Assembly (NCBI GenBank): GCA_030622755.1
Contig: JAUXFT010000012.1
Coordinates: 1 to 41,424 of the forward strand
Reading direction: 5' to 3'
Origin: Aestuariirhabdus sp.
Lineage (GTDB): Bacteria > Pseudomonadota > Gammaproteobacteria > Pseudomonadales > Aestuariirhabdaceae
Length of the DNA stretch: 41,424 bases
Shown: positions 18,939-28,677 of the stretch, piece by piece
Numbering within the stretch: position 1 is the first letter of the stretch
Layout of the letters: the number at the start of each line of letters is the position of its first letter
The notes under the pieces: model-generated
Seen by the model: the letters and a program-made list of their open reading frames with translations, nothing else
Told to the model about the DNA's origin: nothing
Database searches by the model: none
Position numbers and translations under genes: made by a program

Positions 18939-20864
18939 TTAAGCATCCCCCGACACTTGCTCCTCAAGCTCAGCCCAGCGCTCAATTTTTTGCTCTAGCC
19001 TTGATTCTGTTTGTTGCAGAAGTAGCAACGTTGACTCAACAACTTCCTGGCCTTTCTGATAAAAATCACTCTCCGAGATAGTTAGCTGTAAATTTTCAAT
19101 ATCTACCTCTAGCTGTTCAATCTCAGAGGGTAATTGCTCCAGTTCACGCTGTAATTTATAGCTCAGTTTCTGCTTTGCTCGAGGCTTAGTGCTTTCAGGC
19201 TTAGCTACAACAGATTGATCTATAGTAACTTCCTCGACCGAACTCGGCTGAGACTCAGGTAGCAACTGATCCAAGCTCCCACCCTGGCGCAACCAATCCT
19301 CAAAACCTCCGACATATTCCCTGATAACACCCTGCCCCTCAAAAACCAGAGAACTGGTAACGACACGATCCAGGAAAGTCCGATCGTGACTAACCAGCAA
19401 AACAGTACCATCAAATGAAGCCAACAACTCCTCCAGAAGCTCAAGGGACTCTACATCAAGGTCGTTAGTTGGCTCATCAAGAACAAGTAAATTCGCAGGT
19501 TTACTAAACAATTTCGCCAGCAACAGGCGGTTTCGCTCGCCCCCGGACAGTGCTTTAACAGGCGTTCTCGCCCTGCGACCTGAAAATAAGAAATCACCCA
19601 AGTAACTAATTATGTGGCGGTCCTTACCGTTTATGGTGATTGATTCTCTTCCCCCTGCAACGTTATCGATTACACTAAGCTCCAGATCAAGCTGATCTCT
19701 CAACTGGTCAAAATACGCTACTTCCAGCTTGGTACCGACCTCAACCCGACCTTGATTGGGCTCAAGCTGACCCAGAAGCAATTTAAGCAGTGTGCTTTTA
19801 CCACAACCATTTGATCCAATAAGACCAATCTTATCACCACGCTGAACCGTCAAGGATAGGTCTTTTATCAACGCTTTATTACCAAAGCCATGACTGACCG
19901 ATATTAATTCAACGACCCGCTTACCAGAAGATTCAGAATTCTCCACATTAAAGTTAGCCGTTCCCTGACGATTACGGCGCTGTGCCCTTTCACGGCGCAT
20001 TGCCTCAAGCGCCCGTACTCGGCCTTCATTTCTAGTTCTTCGCGCTTTAATGCCTTGACGAATCCAGGTTTCCTCTTGTGCGAGCTTTTTATCAAACTCA
20101 GCGTTATGGCGCTCTTCTATCTCAAGCTGGTGCTCTTTGTTCAGAAGAAAGCTTGCATAATCACCCTCCCATTCCGTCGTGTGGCCACGGTCAAGCTCAA
20201 CAATCTGTGTAGCCAGATTTTGTAGGAAAGATCGATCATGAGTGATGAACAGAATCGCTCCGGAAAAGTCTCGCAACTGATCCTCAAGCCACTTGATCAT
20301 CAAAATATCAAGATGGTTAGTTGGCTCATCAAGCAGTAAAACATCAGGATCAGAAACCAGGGCTTGCGCGAGAATTACTCTTCTTTGCCAGCCTCCGGAG
20401 AGTTCATTCATTGGCTTATCAGCCGGCAACCTAAGGCGTTGGATAATTCGCTCAATACGCTGATGAAAAGCCCAGCCATCAATAGCTTCCAGCTGTTGCT
20501 GTACGCGCTCAAGCTCGTCCATCACATTCGGATCTTCGGCAACCTCCAATACTAAATGGTGATACCTGGCTAATAATTTGCCAGTTTCGGCTAGCCCACC
20601 GGCGATAACATCAAACACCAGTTTGTCATCACTAGTGGGAAGCTCTTGTGGTAACTGAGCAATCTTCAAACCGGGCTTACGCCATATCTCTCCGCTATCC
20701 TGGTGCAGCTCGCCTTGCAAAAGTTTAAGAAATGTAGATTTACCTGCTCCATTTCTGCCAATTAGGCACACCCGCTGACCACGACGAATGGAGAAATCGA
20801 CGCTATCCAGCAACGGATTATCCCCATAGGCCGTACTAACACCTTCAAAGCGTACAAGAGGCAT
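18939..20864 (-). CDS. uup: ABC-F ATPase Uup
   Basis: Uup is a soluble ABC-F protein linked to ribosome function and to suppression of precise transposon excision. The 641-residue protein has two ATPase domains: Walker A GRNGAGKST and GSNGCGKST, signatures LSGGWQRR and LSGGERNR, Walker B VLLLDEPTNHLD and LLVLDEPTNDLD. A basic interdomain linker (about residues 245-320) separates them. The C-terminal region after residue 545 is a coiled coil (SYKLQRELEQLPSEIEQLE), which is diagnostic for Uup over YheS or EttA. The start at 20864 (MPLVRFEGV) has AAGGA 5 nt upstream; the longer frame adds only eight residues. No membrane domain is present. Confidence 0.93.
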   Translation of the reverse strand: MPLVRFEGVSTAYGDNPLLDSVDFSIRRGQRVCLIGRNGAGKSTFLKLLQGELHQDSGEIWRKPGLKIAQLPQELPTSDDKLVFDVIAGGLAETGKLLARYHHLVLEVAEDPNVMDELERVQQQLEAIDGWAFHQRIERIIQRLRLPADKPMNELSGGWQRRVILAQALVSDPDVLLLDEPTNHLDILMIKWLEDQLRDFSGAILFITHDRSFLQNLATQIVELDRGHTTEWEGDYASFLLNKEHQLEIEERHNAEFDKKLAQEETWIRQGIKARRTRNEGRVRALEAMRRERAQRRNRQGTANFNVENSESSGKRVVELISVSHGFGNKALIKDLSLTVQRGDKIGLIGSNGCGKSTLLKLLLGQLEPNQGRVEVGTKLEVAYFDQLRDQLDLELSVIDNVAGGRESITINGKDRHIISYLGDFLFSGRRARTPVKALSGGERNRLLLAKLFSKPANLLVLDEPTNDLDVESLELLEELLASFDGTVLLVSHDRTFLDRVVTSSLVFEGQGVIREYVGGFEDWLRQGGSLDQLLPESQPSSVEEVTIDQSVVAKPESTKPRAKQKLSYKLQRELEQLPSEIEQLEVDIENLQLTISESDFYQKGQEVVESTLLLLQQTESRLEQKIERWAELEEQVSGDA

Positions 20865-21158
20865 GAATATCCTTAAGTAAGTAACCAATATCGGGAAGCG
20901 ATTCTACACCTTTGTAGGGACAAAGTAGAAACAGCTAGTGAAACATTTAATGAAACAAGGGAAACGATTTATTAATTTTGTAGTCCAATAAAATTAATAC
21001 CTCTACTTATCATTTTTTGCTGAACAAGTTCACCTTCTTTAGCCATAAAGAATCTAACACTTTTAAAATATCAAAAGCATTACATTGCTTTTCACAGTAA
21101 CCTAAAGCCAACAACCAAAAACCAAAAACCAAAAATTAAAGAGACACATGAAATATAG
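20865..21158. other. Divergent uup-slt intergenic region
   Basis: This 294-bp AT-rich region must hold promoters for both genes. I see GAAAC four times at 20928, 20940, 20952 and 20961 (spacing 12, 12, 9). There is an inverted repeat AAAAGCA/TGCTTTT at 21073-21092 and a short tandem repeat at 21114-21134. No gene is apparent. Confidence 0.55.
21114..21134 (+). repeat. Tandem ACCAAAA repeat before slt
   Basis: Three exact 7-bp ACCAAAA units lie about 25 nt before the slt start codon, in the presumed leader. The unit length would allow slippage to change leader length, but three copies is few. Confidence 0.75.
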
Positions 21159-23129
21159 ATGCAGCCACCCATGTTAAAGATTTGCCTGACCTTTCTATTC
21201 ATACCCTTATTGTTCATGCTTACATCAGTGCGGGCGAACCAACACCCTGAACCATCTGTCGACCTTAGCGCCGAACGAGCTCTCTACCAACAAGCCCTTA
21301 AACATCTGCGACAAGGACAGATCGGAAGTTTCAAGCGCAAAGCTCAACAGCTCGAAGATTACGCACTATACCCATACCTCCTTCATAGCGATCTGCAACG
21401 GCGTCTGTACACACGCCCAAATGAGGCTGTCCAGAAATTCATAGCTCAATACCCGGACTTACCTATTACCCGTCGACTGCACCGGAAATGGTTGAGCACA
21501 TTAGGTAAACATAGAGATTGGGAGAATTTTGAAAAATTTTATACTTCTGATGTAACCACCGACACTCTCGATTGTTACCTCTTTCGATCCCATCTGGCCC
21601 GCGGCGATCAACAAACTGCATGGCAAGGTGCCGAAAAATTATGGTTAACGGGCCGATCTCGCCCCGATGTCTGTGATCCGCTTTTCAAAGCATGGCATGC
21701 CAGTGGAGCGCTGGCTCCTGAACTGGTCTGGAAACGTATTCACCTGGCGTACAGTCAGCGTAATGGCCTACTGGGCAAATACCTGATCCGATTTTTACCC
21801 GACCAACAACAAGCGCTTGGAGAGCTATATCGTTCAGTTTATCGGCAACCCGGCAGGCTTAAGAAAACAGAAAACTTTACCCGTACCGATGCCCGAACCG
21901 CAGACATTCTTTATACCGGATTGCAGCGGCTCTCTTATCGAGAACCCCTCGAAGCACTTAAACTATGGAATCACTATCAGAAAAACCACCAGTTTTCCGA
22001 TGTACAAAAAAAGGAACTTAATGGAAGAATATCGCTGTATCTACTCAAACAATTCAAACATGAGAAACTGAACTGGGTCGAAAAAGTAGCCAGCTCCGAG
22101 TACAGCCCTAAGCTGGTAGAGTGGCGTGTTCGTATGGCACTACGTGAACAGGACTGGAACTCTGTTTTACATTGGCTGGATTTCCTTTCCGAAGACCTTC
22201 AAAATGAACCACGTTGGATGTATTGGACAATTCGTGCAGAAGAAGCATTAGGTCTACAGACTGAACAGTCATCATTTTCACAGCGTTACCAAAAGCTAGC
22301 CGACAGCAGGAATTTTTATGGCTTCCTTTCAGCAAATCATATCGGCAGCCCATACAGCATCACCAACATTCCTAGCCAGACTAATTCCGAAATGTTATCT
22401 TCAATCGCTGCCCTTCCCGCTATCCAGCGTGCCTATGAGTTTTACCAGCTAAACGATTTAACCTCTGCCAGACGTGAGTGGCGCCACCTGACATCAACGC
22501 TAACCACCCAACAAAAAATGGCAACGGCCCAACTCGCACACGACTGGTCCTGGTATAATCAATCTATTCGCAGCACGATCAGTGCCCGCAGCTGGGATGA
22601 CTTGAATTTACGTTTCCCACTGGCCTTCAAAGACAAAATTCAGCGTCACAGCAAGCAACAAAACATAGATACCAGCTGGGTGTTTGCGGTGGCGCGTCAA
22701 GAGAGCGCTTTTATGCACGATGCTCGCTCCAGTGCAGGTGCACTTGGTTTACTGCAGCTAATGCCATCGACTGCCAAGCAGGTAGCTCGTAAAAGCAAAG
22801 CCCGTTACAAGGGAAAGCACGAACTCCTTAACCCGGATACCAATATAAAACTTGGAAGTACTTATCTGGCGCAGTTACTGGATCGATTCGATGGCAACCG
22901 GGTGTTAGCGACGGCAGCCTACAATGCTGGCCCCCACAGAGTTAATCAATGGCTCAAAGGCAGTGCCCAGATCCCCTACGACATATGGATTGAAACCATA
23001 CCCTACCAAGAGACACGCCAATATGTTCAAAATGTTTTGAGCTACAACCTGATTTACAGTGAGAAGTTAGGGATAACCCCCCGTTTTCTCACTGCCGATG
23101 AAGTGAATGGAAGTTACGGGCTGAATTAG
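21159..23129 (+). CDS. slt: Soluble lytic murein transglycosylase Slt
   Basis: Slt cleaves peptidoglycan glycan strands in the periplasm to give 1,6-anhydromuropeptides, the substrates later handled by NagZ. The 656-residue protein has a signal peptide (core about residues 6-22, cleavage after VRA near 26) and a long alpha-superhelical U/L region of about 450 residues. A C-terminal SLT domain follows, with catalytic Glu515 (VARQESAFMHDARSSAGALG), LLQLMPSTAKQVA and TAAYNAGPHRVNQWL. Length fits the Slt70 family. Two starts are possible, the ATG at 21159 or 21171, and neither has a strong Shine-Dalgarno. The gene appears monocistronic. Confidence 0.95.
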   Translation: MQPPMLKICLTFLFIPLLFMLTSVRANQHPEPSVDLSAERALYQQALKHLRQGQIGSFKRKAQQLEDYALYPYLLHSDLQRRLYTRPNEAVQKFIAQYPDLPITRRLHRKWLSTLGKHRDWENFEKFYTSDVTTDTLDCYLFRSHLARGDQQTAWQGAEKLWLTGRSRPDVCDPLFKAWHASGALAPELVWKRIHLAYSQRNGLLGKYLIRFLPDQQQALGELYRSVYRQPGRLKKTENFTRTDARTADILYTGLQRLSYREPLEALKLWNHYQKNHQFSDVQKKELNGRISLYLLKQFKHEKLNWVEKVASSEYSPKLVEWRVRMALREQDWNSVLHWLDFLSEDLQNEPRWMYWTIRAEEALGLQTEQSSFSQRYQKLADSRNFYGFLSANHIGSPYSITNIPSQTNSEMLSSIAALPAIQRAYEFYQLNDLTSARREWRHLTSTLTTQQKMATAQLAHDWSWYNQSIRSTISARSWDDLNLRFPLAFKDKIQRHSKQQNIDTSWVFAVARQESAFMHDARSSAGALGLLQLMPSTAKQVARKSKARYKGKHELLNPDTNIKLGSTYLAQLLDRFDGNRVLATAAYNAGPHRVNQWLKGSAQIPYDIWIETIPYQETRQYVQNVLSYNLIYSEKLGITPRFLTADEVNGSYGLN

Positions 23130-23386
23130 TAAAGCTGAAAAAAGCCGTTGAGTGGAGAATTGTTGCTTACGACGTACCTGTAATAACGGCTTCCTCAAGT
23201 CATGTTTTTTAAGCCCTTTTGTATCCAGGGGCCTAAATAGATATTAAGGATGCCTTTGTTTACTTCAGCTGTGCGTGCTCTTTTTAACGTCAACGTAAGC
23301 ATCAACTTCAGTATTAACTTAAGAATTCATTTGTCAGTGATAAATAATTCGTGGAGAAACCTGATCCATTAAAAATGGCACGACAG

Positions 23387-24196
23387 CTAATTCCATTCCA
23401 GAACTTCCACCTTATCTCCCACATAAATCTCACCCTCAGCGTGATGGATTAAATTTTGGCCAAACATCACTTCATTACCCTGACGTCTGTACTTGGCTAA
23501 TGTTTTAAGTGGCTCTTTTCCTGTAGCGCCGGAATCGGGATCCACTGTAACCATAATGCATCGCCCGCAAGGCTTTACTAATGAAAGCTCAATCCCACCG
23601 ATACGAATTCTTTTCCAGCGATCTTCAATAAATGGCTCATCTGTTGAAACAACAAGATTAGGACGAAAACGATCCATACTCACAGGATCACTCAGGCGTT
23701 GATTAAGATCCGTTAACGATGCCTCTCCGATAAGCAGTAACGGAAACCCATCCGCAAAGGATGTCACTACCCCCTCGCTCGCATAATTCATATCAACCTG
23801 GCGATTAGTGTCGTCTGCCATATAAGTCAAACAACAAGGAATACCCAATACTTCAGTCAGCCAGGCTGCAGCTTCGTTTCCAGCATCCTGACCATCAACA
23901 TTATCATCCCAAACGTTTACTACTGATGATGAAGCATCTTTAGATGGCATGTAGACCATTAAATCTTCGTGCTCATCGGCTTGAAGTAGAATCCCACCAT
24001 CTAACGATGTCACCCCGATCAGTGTCAGCCGAGGATACTTTCTTCCCGTTATAAAGCTCCCTGCCTGATCAACAACCATCCAGCGCCTGTCACCACAAAC
24101 CCCAAAACGATCAAGTTTGGCAGATTGAAGTTCAGTTTTACGTGCAGACTTCAAGGGAAAAACATTAATTTGCGTCAGAAGTATCTCTTGTTCCAT
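23387..24196 (-). CDS. MOSC domain-containing protein (YcbX-type, no ferredoxin domain)
   Basis: The 269-residue protein has the N-terminal MOSC beta-barrel domain (INVFPLKSARKTELQSAKL, then DRRWMVVDQAGSFITGRKYPRL) and a C-terminal MOSC domain. The latter has the conserved Cys motif KPCGRCIMVTVDPDSG and the closing segment GNEVMFGQNL. Such proteins bind a molybdenum cofactor; YcbX reduces N-hydroxylated compounds with an electron partner. Unlike E. coli YcbX this protein ends without a 2Fe-2S domain, so an external electron donor would be needed. No molybdopterin genes are nearby. The gap to slt (23130-23386) holds no gene and only a weak long-loop inverted repeat (AAGCCGTT/AACGGCTT). Confidence 0.92.
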   Translation of the reverse strand: MEQEILLTQINVFPLKSARKTELQSAKLDRFGVCGDRRWMVVDQAGSFITGRKYPRLTLIGVTSLDGGILLQADEHEDLMVYMPSKDASSSVVNVWDDNVDGQDAGNEAAAWLTEVLGIPCCLTYMADDTNRQVDMNYASEGVVTSFADGFPLLLIGEASLTDLNQRLSDPVSMDRFRPNLVVSTDEPFIEDRWKRIRIGGIELSLVKPCGRCIMVTVDPDSGATGKEPLKTLAKYRRQGNEVMFGQNLIHHAEGEIYVGDKVEVLEWN

Positions 24197-24344
24197 GCTC
24201 TATCCTTTTAGCTTTTAAAATGGTTGATTTCATCATAATTGCTGTATTAAACAAGTGAGTTTCCGTAAAATCTCGAGGGTTATTTCCAGACCTTTGTTCT
24301 GATTGATACACCTAACAGAGCAACACACTCAGGACAAAATAAAT

Positions 24345-25448
24345 ATGTGGATCCGCCTCGTTATCATGGTACTGGCATTATCTCTCGTTTTCGGGGGGAT
24401 CTTCGGCTTTGAACTGTTCAAAAAAGCCAAGATTGCTGAATACCTGGACAACTTTACCCCAGCTCCGGTAGTCGTGTCAGCAGCAGAAGCGGATCAGCAA
24501 GCCTGGACACCACACATCACCTCGATTGGTACTCTGATCTCGATACAAGGTGTAGAGTTGGCAAGCGAACAATCAGGCATTATTTCCAAGATTCATTTCA
24601 CTTCAGGCCAACAGGTCAAACAAGGTGATCTTTTATTACAACTCGATGATCGTGTTGAACAAGCCAACCTGAGAAGTTTTAAAGCCGAGGCCAGGCTAAC
24701 CCGTTTAACCTTCGAGCGAGATAGCTCACTCATTGCAAAAAAGAATATCTCACAAACTCGAATCGATAAAAGCAAGAGCACCCGAGACCAGGCCGTTGCA
24801 CAGGTACAAAAGACGGAAGCGATCATCCAACAAAAAAGAATCCGTGCACCATTTAGCGGGAAACTCGGGATCCGCAAAGTCGAAATGGGACAATTCCTAC
24901 CTTATGGCAGTCCAATCGCAACGCTACAAGCTTCACAAAAACTGTACGTCGATTTTAACTTGCCTGAGCAAGACATACCCAAATTGAAGATTGGACAAAC
25001 AGTAGAGTTCAGCGTCGAGGCCTATCCAGACCGCAAATTCATAGGGGAGCTAAAAGCCCTCGATTCACGAGTAGATCCTAATACCCGAAACATATTAGTT
25101 CGTTCGGTGGTCGACAATGATAAGGGGTTATTAACTCCAGGTATGTTTGCCGACATTCGGGTTTTAATCAGTGACCCTGAACCTGTTACAACGGTCCCTC
25201 AAACAGCCATCACTTATAGTTTATACGGTGAAACTGTCTTTCTTATCGAAAAGACAAATAACAAGGATGGCAACCCACAATTAAGCGTAAAACGGCATCC
25301 AGTCAGCACCGGCAGAATCCAGCAAGATAGAGTCGAGGTATTGCATGGACTCACACCAGGGGACCGTATCGTAACAGCCGGGCAGCTCAAACTGGACACC
25401 GGCACTGTTATCAGTGTCGAAGAAGCGCTTCCCGGTGAGCAACAATGA
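24345..25448 (+). CDS. RND efflux periplasmic adaptor (membrane fusion protein)
   Basis: The 367-residue protein starts with an N-terminal membrane anchor (WIRLVIMVLALSLVFGGIFG) without a lipobox. It then shows the order of HlyD/MFP adaptors: a lipoyl half (SEQSGIISKIHFTSGQQVKQGD), a short alpha hairpin (about residues 95-150), a second lipoyl half (RIRAPFSGKLGIRKVEMGQ), and beta-barrel and membrane-proximal domains (PGMFADIRVLI; TAITYSLYGETVFLI). I use the ATG at 24345, preceded by AGGA at 10 nt, instead of a TTG 14 codons earlier. It overlaps the pump gene by 4 nt. Length equals that of MexJ as I recall it. Confidence 0.94.
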   Translation: MWIRLVIMVLALSLVFGGIFGFELFKKAKIAEYLDNFTPAPVVVSAAEADQQAWTPHITSIGTLISIQGVELASEQSGIISKIHFTSGQQVKQGDLLLQLDDRVEQANLRSFKAEARLTRLTFERDSSLIAKKNISQTRIDKSKSTRDQAVAQVQKTEAIIQQKRIRAPFSGKLGIRKVEMGQFLPYGSPIATLQASQKLYVDFNLPEQDIPKLKIGQTVEFSVEAYPDRKFIGELKALDSRVDPNTRNILVRSVVDNDKGLLTPGMFADIRVLISDPEPVTTVPQTAITYSLYGETVFLIEKTNNKDGNPQLSVKRHPVSTGRIQQDRVEVLHGLTPGDRIVTAGQLKLDTGTVISVEEALPGEQQ

Positions 25449-28400
25449 AATTTACCGACACGTTTATTCAACGCCCGGTTCTTTCAACAGTAATAAGCTT
25501 GTTTATCTTGTTGCTTGGTTTCCTGGCATTTCAAAACCTGAGTGTTCGGCAATACCCGGAACTTGAAAACTCAGTCATTACAGTCACCACATCCTATCCC
25601 GGCGCACATGCTGATTTGATGCAAGGCTTTATAACCTCACCGATACAACAAGCATTGGCCAGCGCTGAAGGCATCGACTACATCACATCAAGCAGTGAAC
25701 AAAGCATTTCGACCATCAGTGCTCATATTAATTTGGGGTATAGCGCAAACGCCGCCCTGACGGAGATTCAGGCCAAGGTCTCAGCAGTTCAAAACCAACT
25801 ACCCAGCGAGGCAGAAAAGCCGGTAATTTCCAAGGCCTCTGCACGCGGAAGCTCACTAATGTATATCAGTTTCTTTAGTGAAGAGATGGATAACCAGCAG
25901 GTTACAGATTATCTGGTTCGGGTCATTCGGCCCAAGCTTTCCACCATTGAAGGTGTCGCTGAAGCAAGAATCCTGGGTGCAAAAATTTTCGCCATGCGTA
26001 TATGGCTTAATCCTACACAAATGGCAGCCCACAACGTCACTGCCAAGGAAGTACGCGATGCCATCAAGGATAATAATTATCTGACCGCTGCCGGTGAAAC
26101 CAAGGGAGCACTGGTCGCTACCTCTATTAATGCGAAAACTGACCTTTCCAGTGCAGAAAGTTTTTCAAATATTGTGGTCAAAAGTTCCGGTGACGCATTA
26201 ATTCGCCTTAAAAATATCGCCAAAGTTGAGCTCGGACCTGAAAACTTTGATAGCTATGTGGCCTTTAATGGTAAAAATTCTGTTTATCTTGGAATCAACG
26301 GCACGCCAAGTGCCAACCCTTTGGAAGTCATTGATCGCGTAAGAAAGCAATTCCCACAAGTTATCGCACAGCTTCCAGAAGGCTTGGAGTCAAAGATAGT
26401 TCACGATGCCAGCAAATTTATTCAGGAGTCTATTGATGAGGTAGCACGTACGCTCGTAGAAGCATGTCTTATCGTTATATTGGTGGTTTTTCTTTTCCTT
26501 GGTTCGCTACGCTCGGTGATTATTCCTGTAGTGACCATTCCTCTTTCTATCATCGGTGTACTGTTTTTTATGTACACGATGGGTTACTCGATTAACTTGC
26601 TCACCTTGCTCGCGATGGTATTAGCTGTTGGCCTGGTAGTTGATGATGCCATTGTGGTCGTAGAAAACATACATCGCCACCTTGAGGAGGGTTTACCTCC
26701 CTATGATGCTGCGATCAAAGGTGCCAGGGAGATCGCCTTACCGGTTATATCGATGACCATCACCCTGGCAGCTGTTTACGCACCGATTGGTTTTATGGGT
26801 GGGATTACTGGAAAACTTTTCAGTGAGTTCGCCTTTACACTTGCCGGAGCTGTCCTGATTTCCGGGATCGTTGCTCTGACTCTGTCTCCAATGATGTGTG
26901 CAAAACTTCTTAAACACGACAATAGTGAGCAAGGATTTTCACACACCCTGAACAAATTATTTGATCGTTTACGACACGGCTACCAACAACAACTGCACAG
27001 TGTATTAAATTATCGTCCGGTAATTGTTCTGATGACTGTCGTTATTCTCGTCAGTATTCCATTCTTGTATATGTTCACAAAAACCGAGCTCGCACCTACC
27101 GAAGATCAAGGCATTATTTTTATCTCGGCAACATCCCCCCAGTATGCAAACCTTGATTATCTGAACACCTATACAGCTCAATACACTGATATTTTCAAAA
27201 AGTTCCCCGAGTTTGCCCACAGCTTTTTATTCAATGGAACCAGCTCTCCCCATAGTTCAATCGCCGGCATGGAATTAACTTCATGGGAGGAACGGGACCG
27301 CACGCAGATGGCAATCCAACCTTTACTGCAAAAGGAACTCAACAAGATTCCAGGATTAAAAATATTTTCATTTAATCTTCCTTCCCTTCCGGGTGCAGGA
27401 GGCGGCCTGCCCGTCCAGTTTGTGGTAAACACCACCAGTGATTACCAAACCCTGTACCAGGTATCTTCACGCATCACTCAGGCGGCACAGGAAAGTGGTC
27501 TATTTATGTTTGTTTCCAACGAACTGCGTTTTGATAAACCGGAAACACGCGTATTGATTGATCGCGACAAGGCTGCTCAACTGGGTGTTTCCATGAAAGA
27601 CATAGGAGAAGCGTTTTCACTACTCCTCGGCGAAGGGCGTATCAATCGCTTTTTCCTGGAAGGACTGAGTTATAAGGTGATCCCACAATCTGACCGGGAA
27701 TTTCGCAGTAATAAGCAATGGCTTGAGCACTACCATGTGGATACAGCCAACGGCCAAAAAGTTCCGCTATCAACGCTTATATCACTGGAAACTCATACTC
27801 GACCTGGCTCCCTTAAACAGTTCCAGCAACTCAATTCCTCCCTTATTCAGGGGGTGATGGCACCAGGAGTTACCATCGGAGAAGCCCTTGAATTTCTCAA
27901 TAAAACATCTAACGAAATGTTTCCACAGGGTTTTTCTAAAGATTACTCAGGACTCTCTCGGCAATTTATCGAAGAAGGTGACAAACTGTTTTATACCTTC
28001 CTGATATCCCTTATTGTCATCTTTCTGGTACTGGCGGCCCAGTTCGAAAGTTACCGCGACCCACTGGTTATATTGATCACCGTGCCACTGTCCATTTGCG
28101 GCGCGATGATTCCTATAGCGCTTGATTTCGCAACGTTCAATATCTATACCCAGGTTGGGCTTGTTACGCTAATCGGCCTCATCAGTAAGCACGGCATATT
28201 AATCGTTGAGTTTGCCAACCAACTACAACGTGATCACGGTTATTCAGTACGTGAGGCGGTTGAGGAAGCAGCCTCTATTCGCTTGCGAGCTGTTTTGATG
28301 ACAACATTCTCACTTGTGTTGGCCGTAGTGCCGTTGTTGATGGCCACTGGCGCTGGCGCTGTCAGCCGTTTCGATATTGGATTAATCCTGGCAACCGGTA

Positions 28401-28522
28401 TGACAGTAGGAACCTGTTTTACACTCTACGTGGTTCCCACCATCTACACTCTCGTGGCCAAGGTGCAAAAGCCAACTGAGGGCATGGAGAACGCTCCATT
28501 GATAACTGAACACAGCCATTAA
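25445..28522 (+). CDS. RND multidrug efflux permease, MexK-like
   Basis: The 1025-residue protein is an inner-membrane proton-driven exporter of the HAE1 type, with 12 transmembrane helices and two large periplasmic loops. Proton-relay residues are visible: Asp400-Asp401 in TM4 (VDDAIVVVENIHRHL) and Lys915 in TM10 (LISKHGILIVEFANQ). The N terminus (TDTFIQRPVLSTVISLFILLLG) is typical. Size and pairing resemble MexJK more than MexAB. The ATGA overlap couples it to the adaptor. No outer-membrane channel follows, so a TolC/OprM protein encoded elsewhere would complete the pump. No local repressor gene is present. Transcription ends at the strong hairpin at 28531-28566. Confidence 0.95.
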   Translation: MKFTDTFIQRPVLSTVISLFILLLGFLAFQNLSVRQYPELENSVITVTTSYPGAHADLMQGFITSPIQQALASAEGIDYITSSSEQSISTISAHINLGYSANAALTEIQAKVSAVQNQLPSEAEKPVISKASARGSSLMYISFFSEEMDNQQVTDYLVRVIRPKLSTIEGVAEARILGAKIFAMRIWLNPTQMAAHNVTAKEVRDAIKDNNYLTAAGETKGALVATSINAKTDLSSAESFSNIVVKSSGDALIRLKNIAKVELGPENFDSYVAFNGKNSVYLGINGTPSANPLEVIDRVRKQFPQVIAQLPEGLESKIVHDASKFIQESIDEVARTLVEACLIVILVVFLFLGSLRSVIIPVVTIPLSIIGVLFFMYTMGYSINLLTLLAMVLAVGLVVDDAIVVVENIHRHLEEGLPPYDAAIKGAREIALPVISMTITLAAVYAPIGFMGGITGKLFSEFAFTLAGAVLISGIVALTLSPMMCAKLLKHDNSEQGFSHTLNKLFDRLRHGYQQQLHSVLNYRPVIVLMTVVILVSIPFLYMFTKTELAPTEDQGIIFISATSPQYANLDYLNTYTAQYTDIFKKFPEFAHSFLFNGTSSPHSSIAGMELTSWEERDRTQMAIQPLLQKELNKIPGLKIFSFNLPSLPGAGGGLPVQFVVNTTSDYQTLYQVSSRITQAAQESGLFMFVSNELRFDKPETRVLIDRDKAAQLGVSMKDIGEAFSLLLGEGRINRFFLEGLSYKVIPQSDREFRSNKQWLEHYHVDTANGQKVPLSTLISLETHTRPGSLKQFQQLNSSLIQGVMAPGVTIGEALEFLNKTSNEMFPQGFSKDYSGLSRQFIEEGDKLFYTFLISLIVIFLVLAAQFESYRDPLVILITVPLSICGAMIPIALDFATFNIYTQVGLVTLIGLISKHGILIVEFANQLQRDHGYSVREAVEEAASIRLRAVLMTTFSLVLAVVPLLMATGAGAVSRFDIGLILATGMTVGTCFTLYVVPTIYTLVAKVQKPTEGMENAPLITEHSH

Positions 28523-28530
28523 TTATGCTG

Positions 28531-28566
28531 GTAATAAGGGGCACTTGCCCCTTATTACGATTTTTT
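28531..28566 (+). terminator. Strong intrinsic terminator after the RND operon
   Basis: A near-perfect 12-bp stem (GTAATAAGGGGC with GCCCCTTATTAC, 28531-28542 and 28547-28558) with a 4-nt loop is followed by GATTTTTTG. It lies 8 nt past the pump stop codon. Confidence 0.95.
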
Positions 28567-28677
28567 GTCAGTAATTTCTGTAGCTTTATAACTAGCAGGC
28601 ATATTCTCGGCACTATAGGTGTTCAGAATAAGTGCTCAGTTGTTCCATTTCTAGGATAATTAATTGAATTTATAGCG

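Noticed and set aside
23142-23192. AAGCCGTT/AACGGCTT inverted repeat as a terminator of slt.
   Set aside because: The loop is 35 nt and no T run follows directly, so support is too weak to list it as a terminator.
24240-24275. AAAC-N6-GTTT upstream of the RND operon as a PsrA-type operator.
   Set aside because: The spacer is two bases longer than in the two good sites and the flanks do not match.
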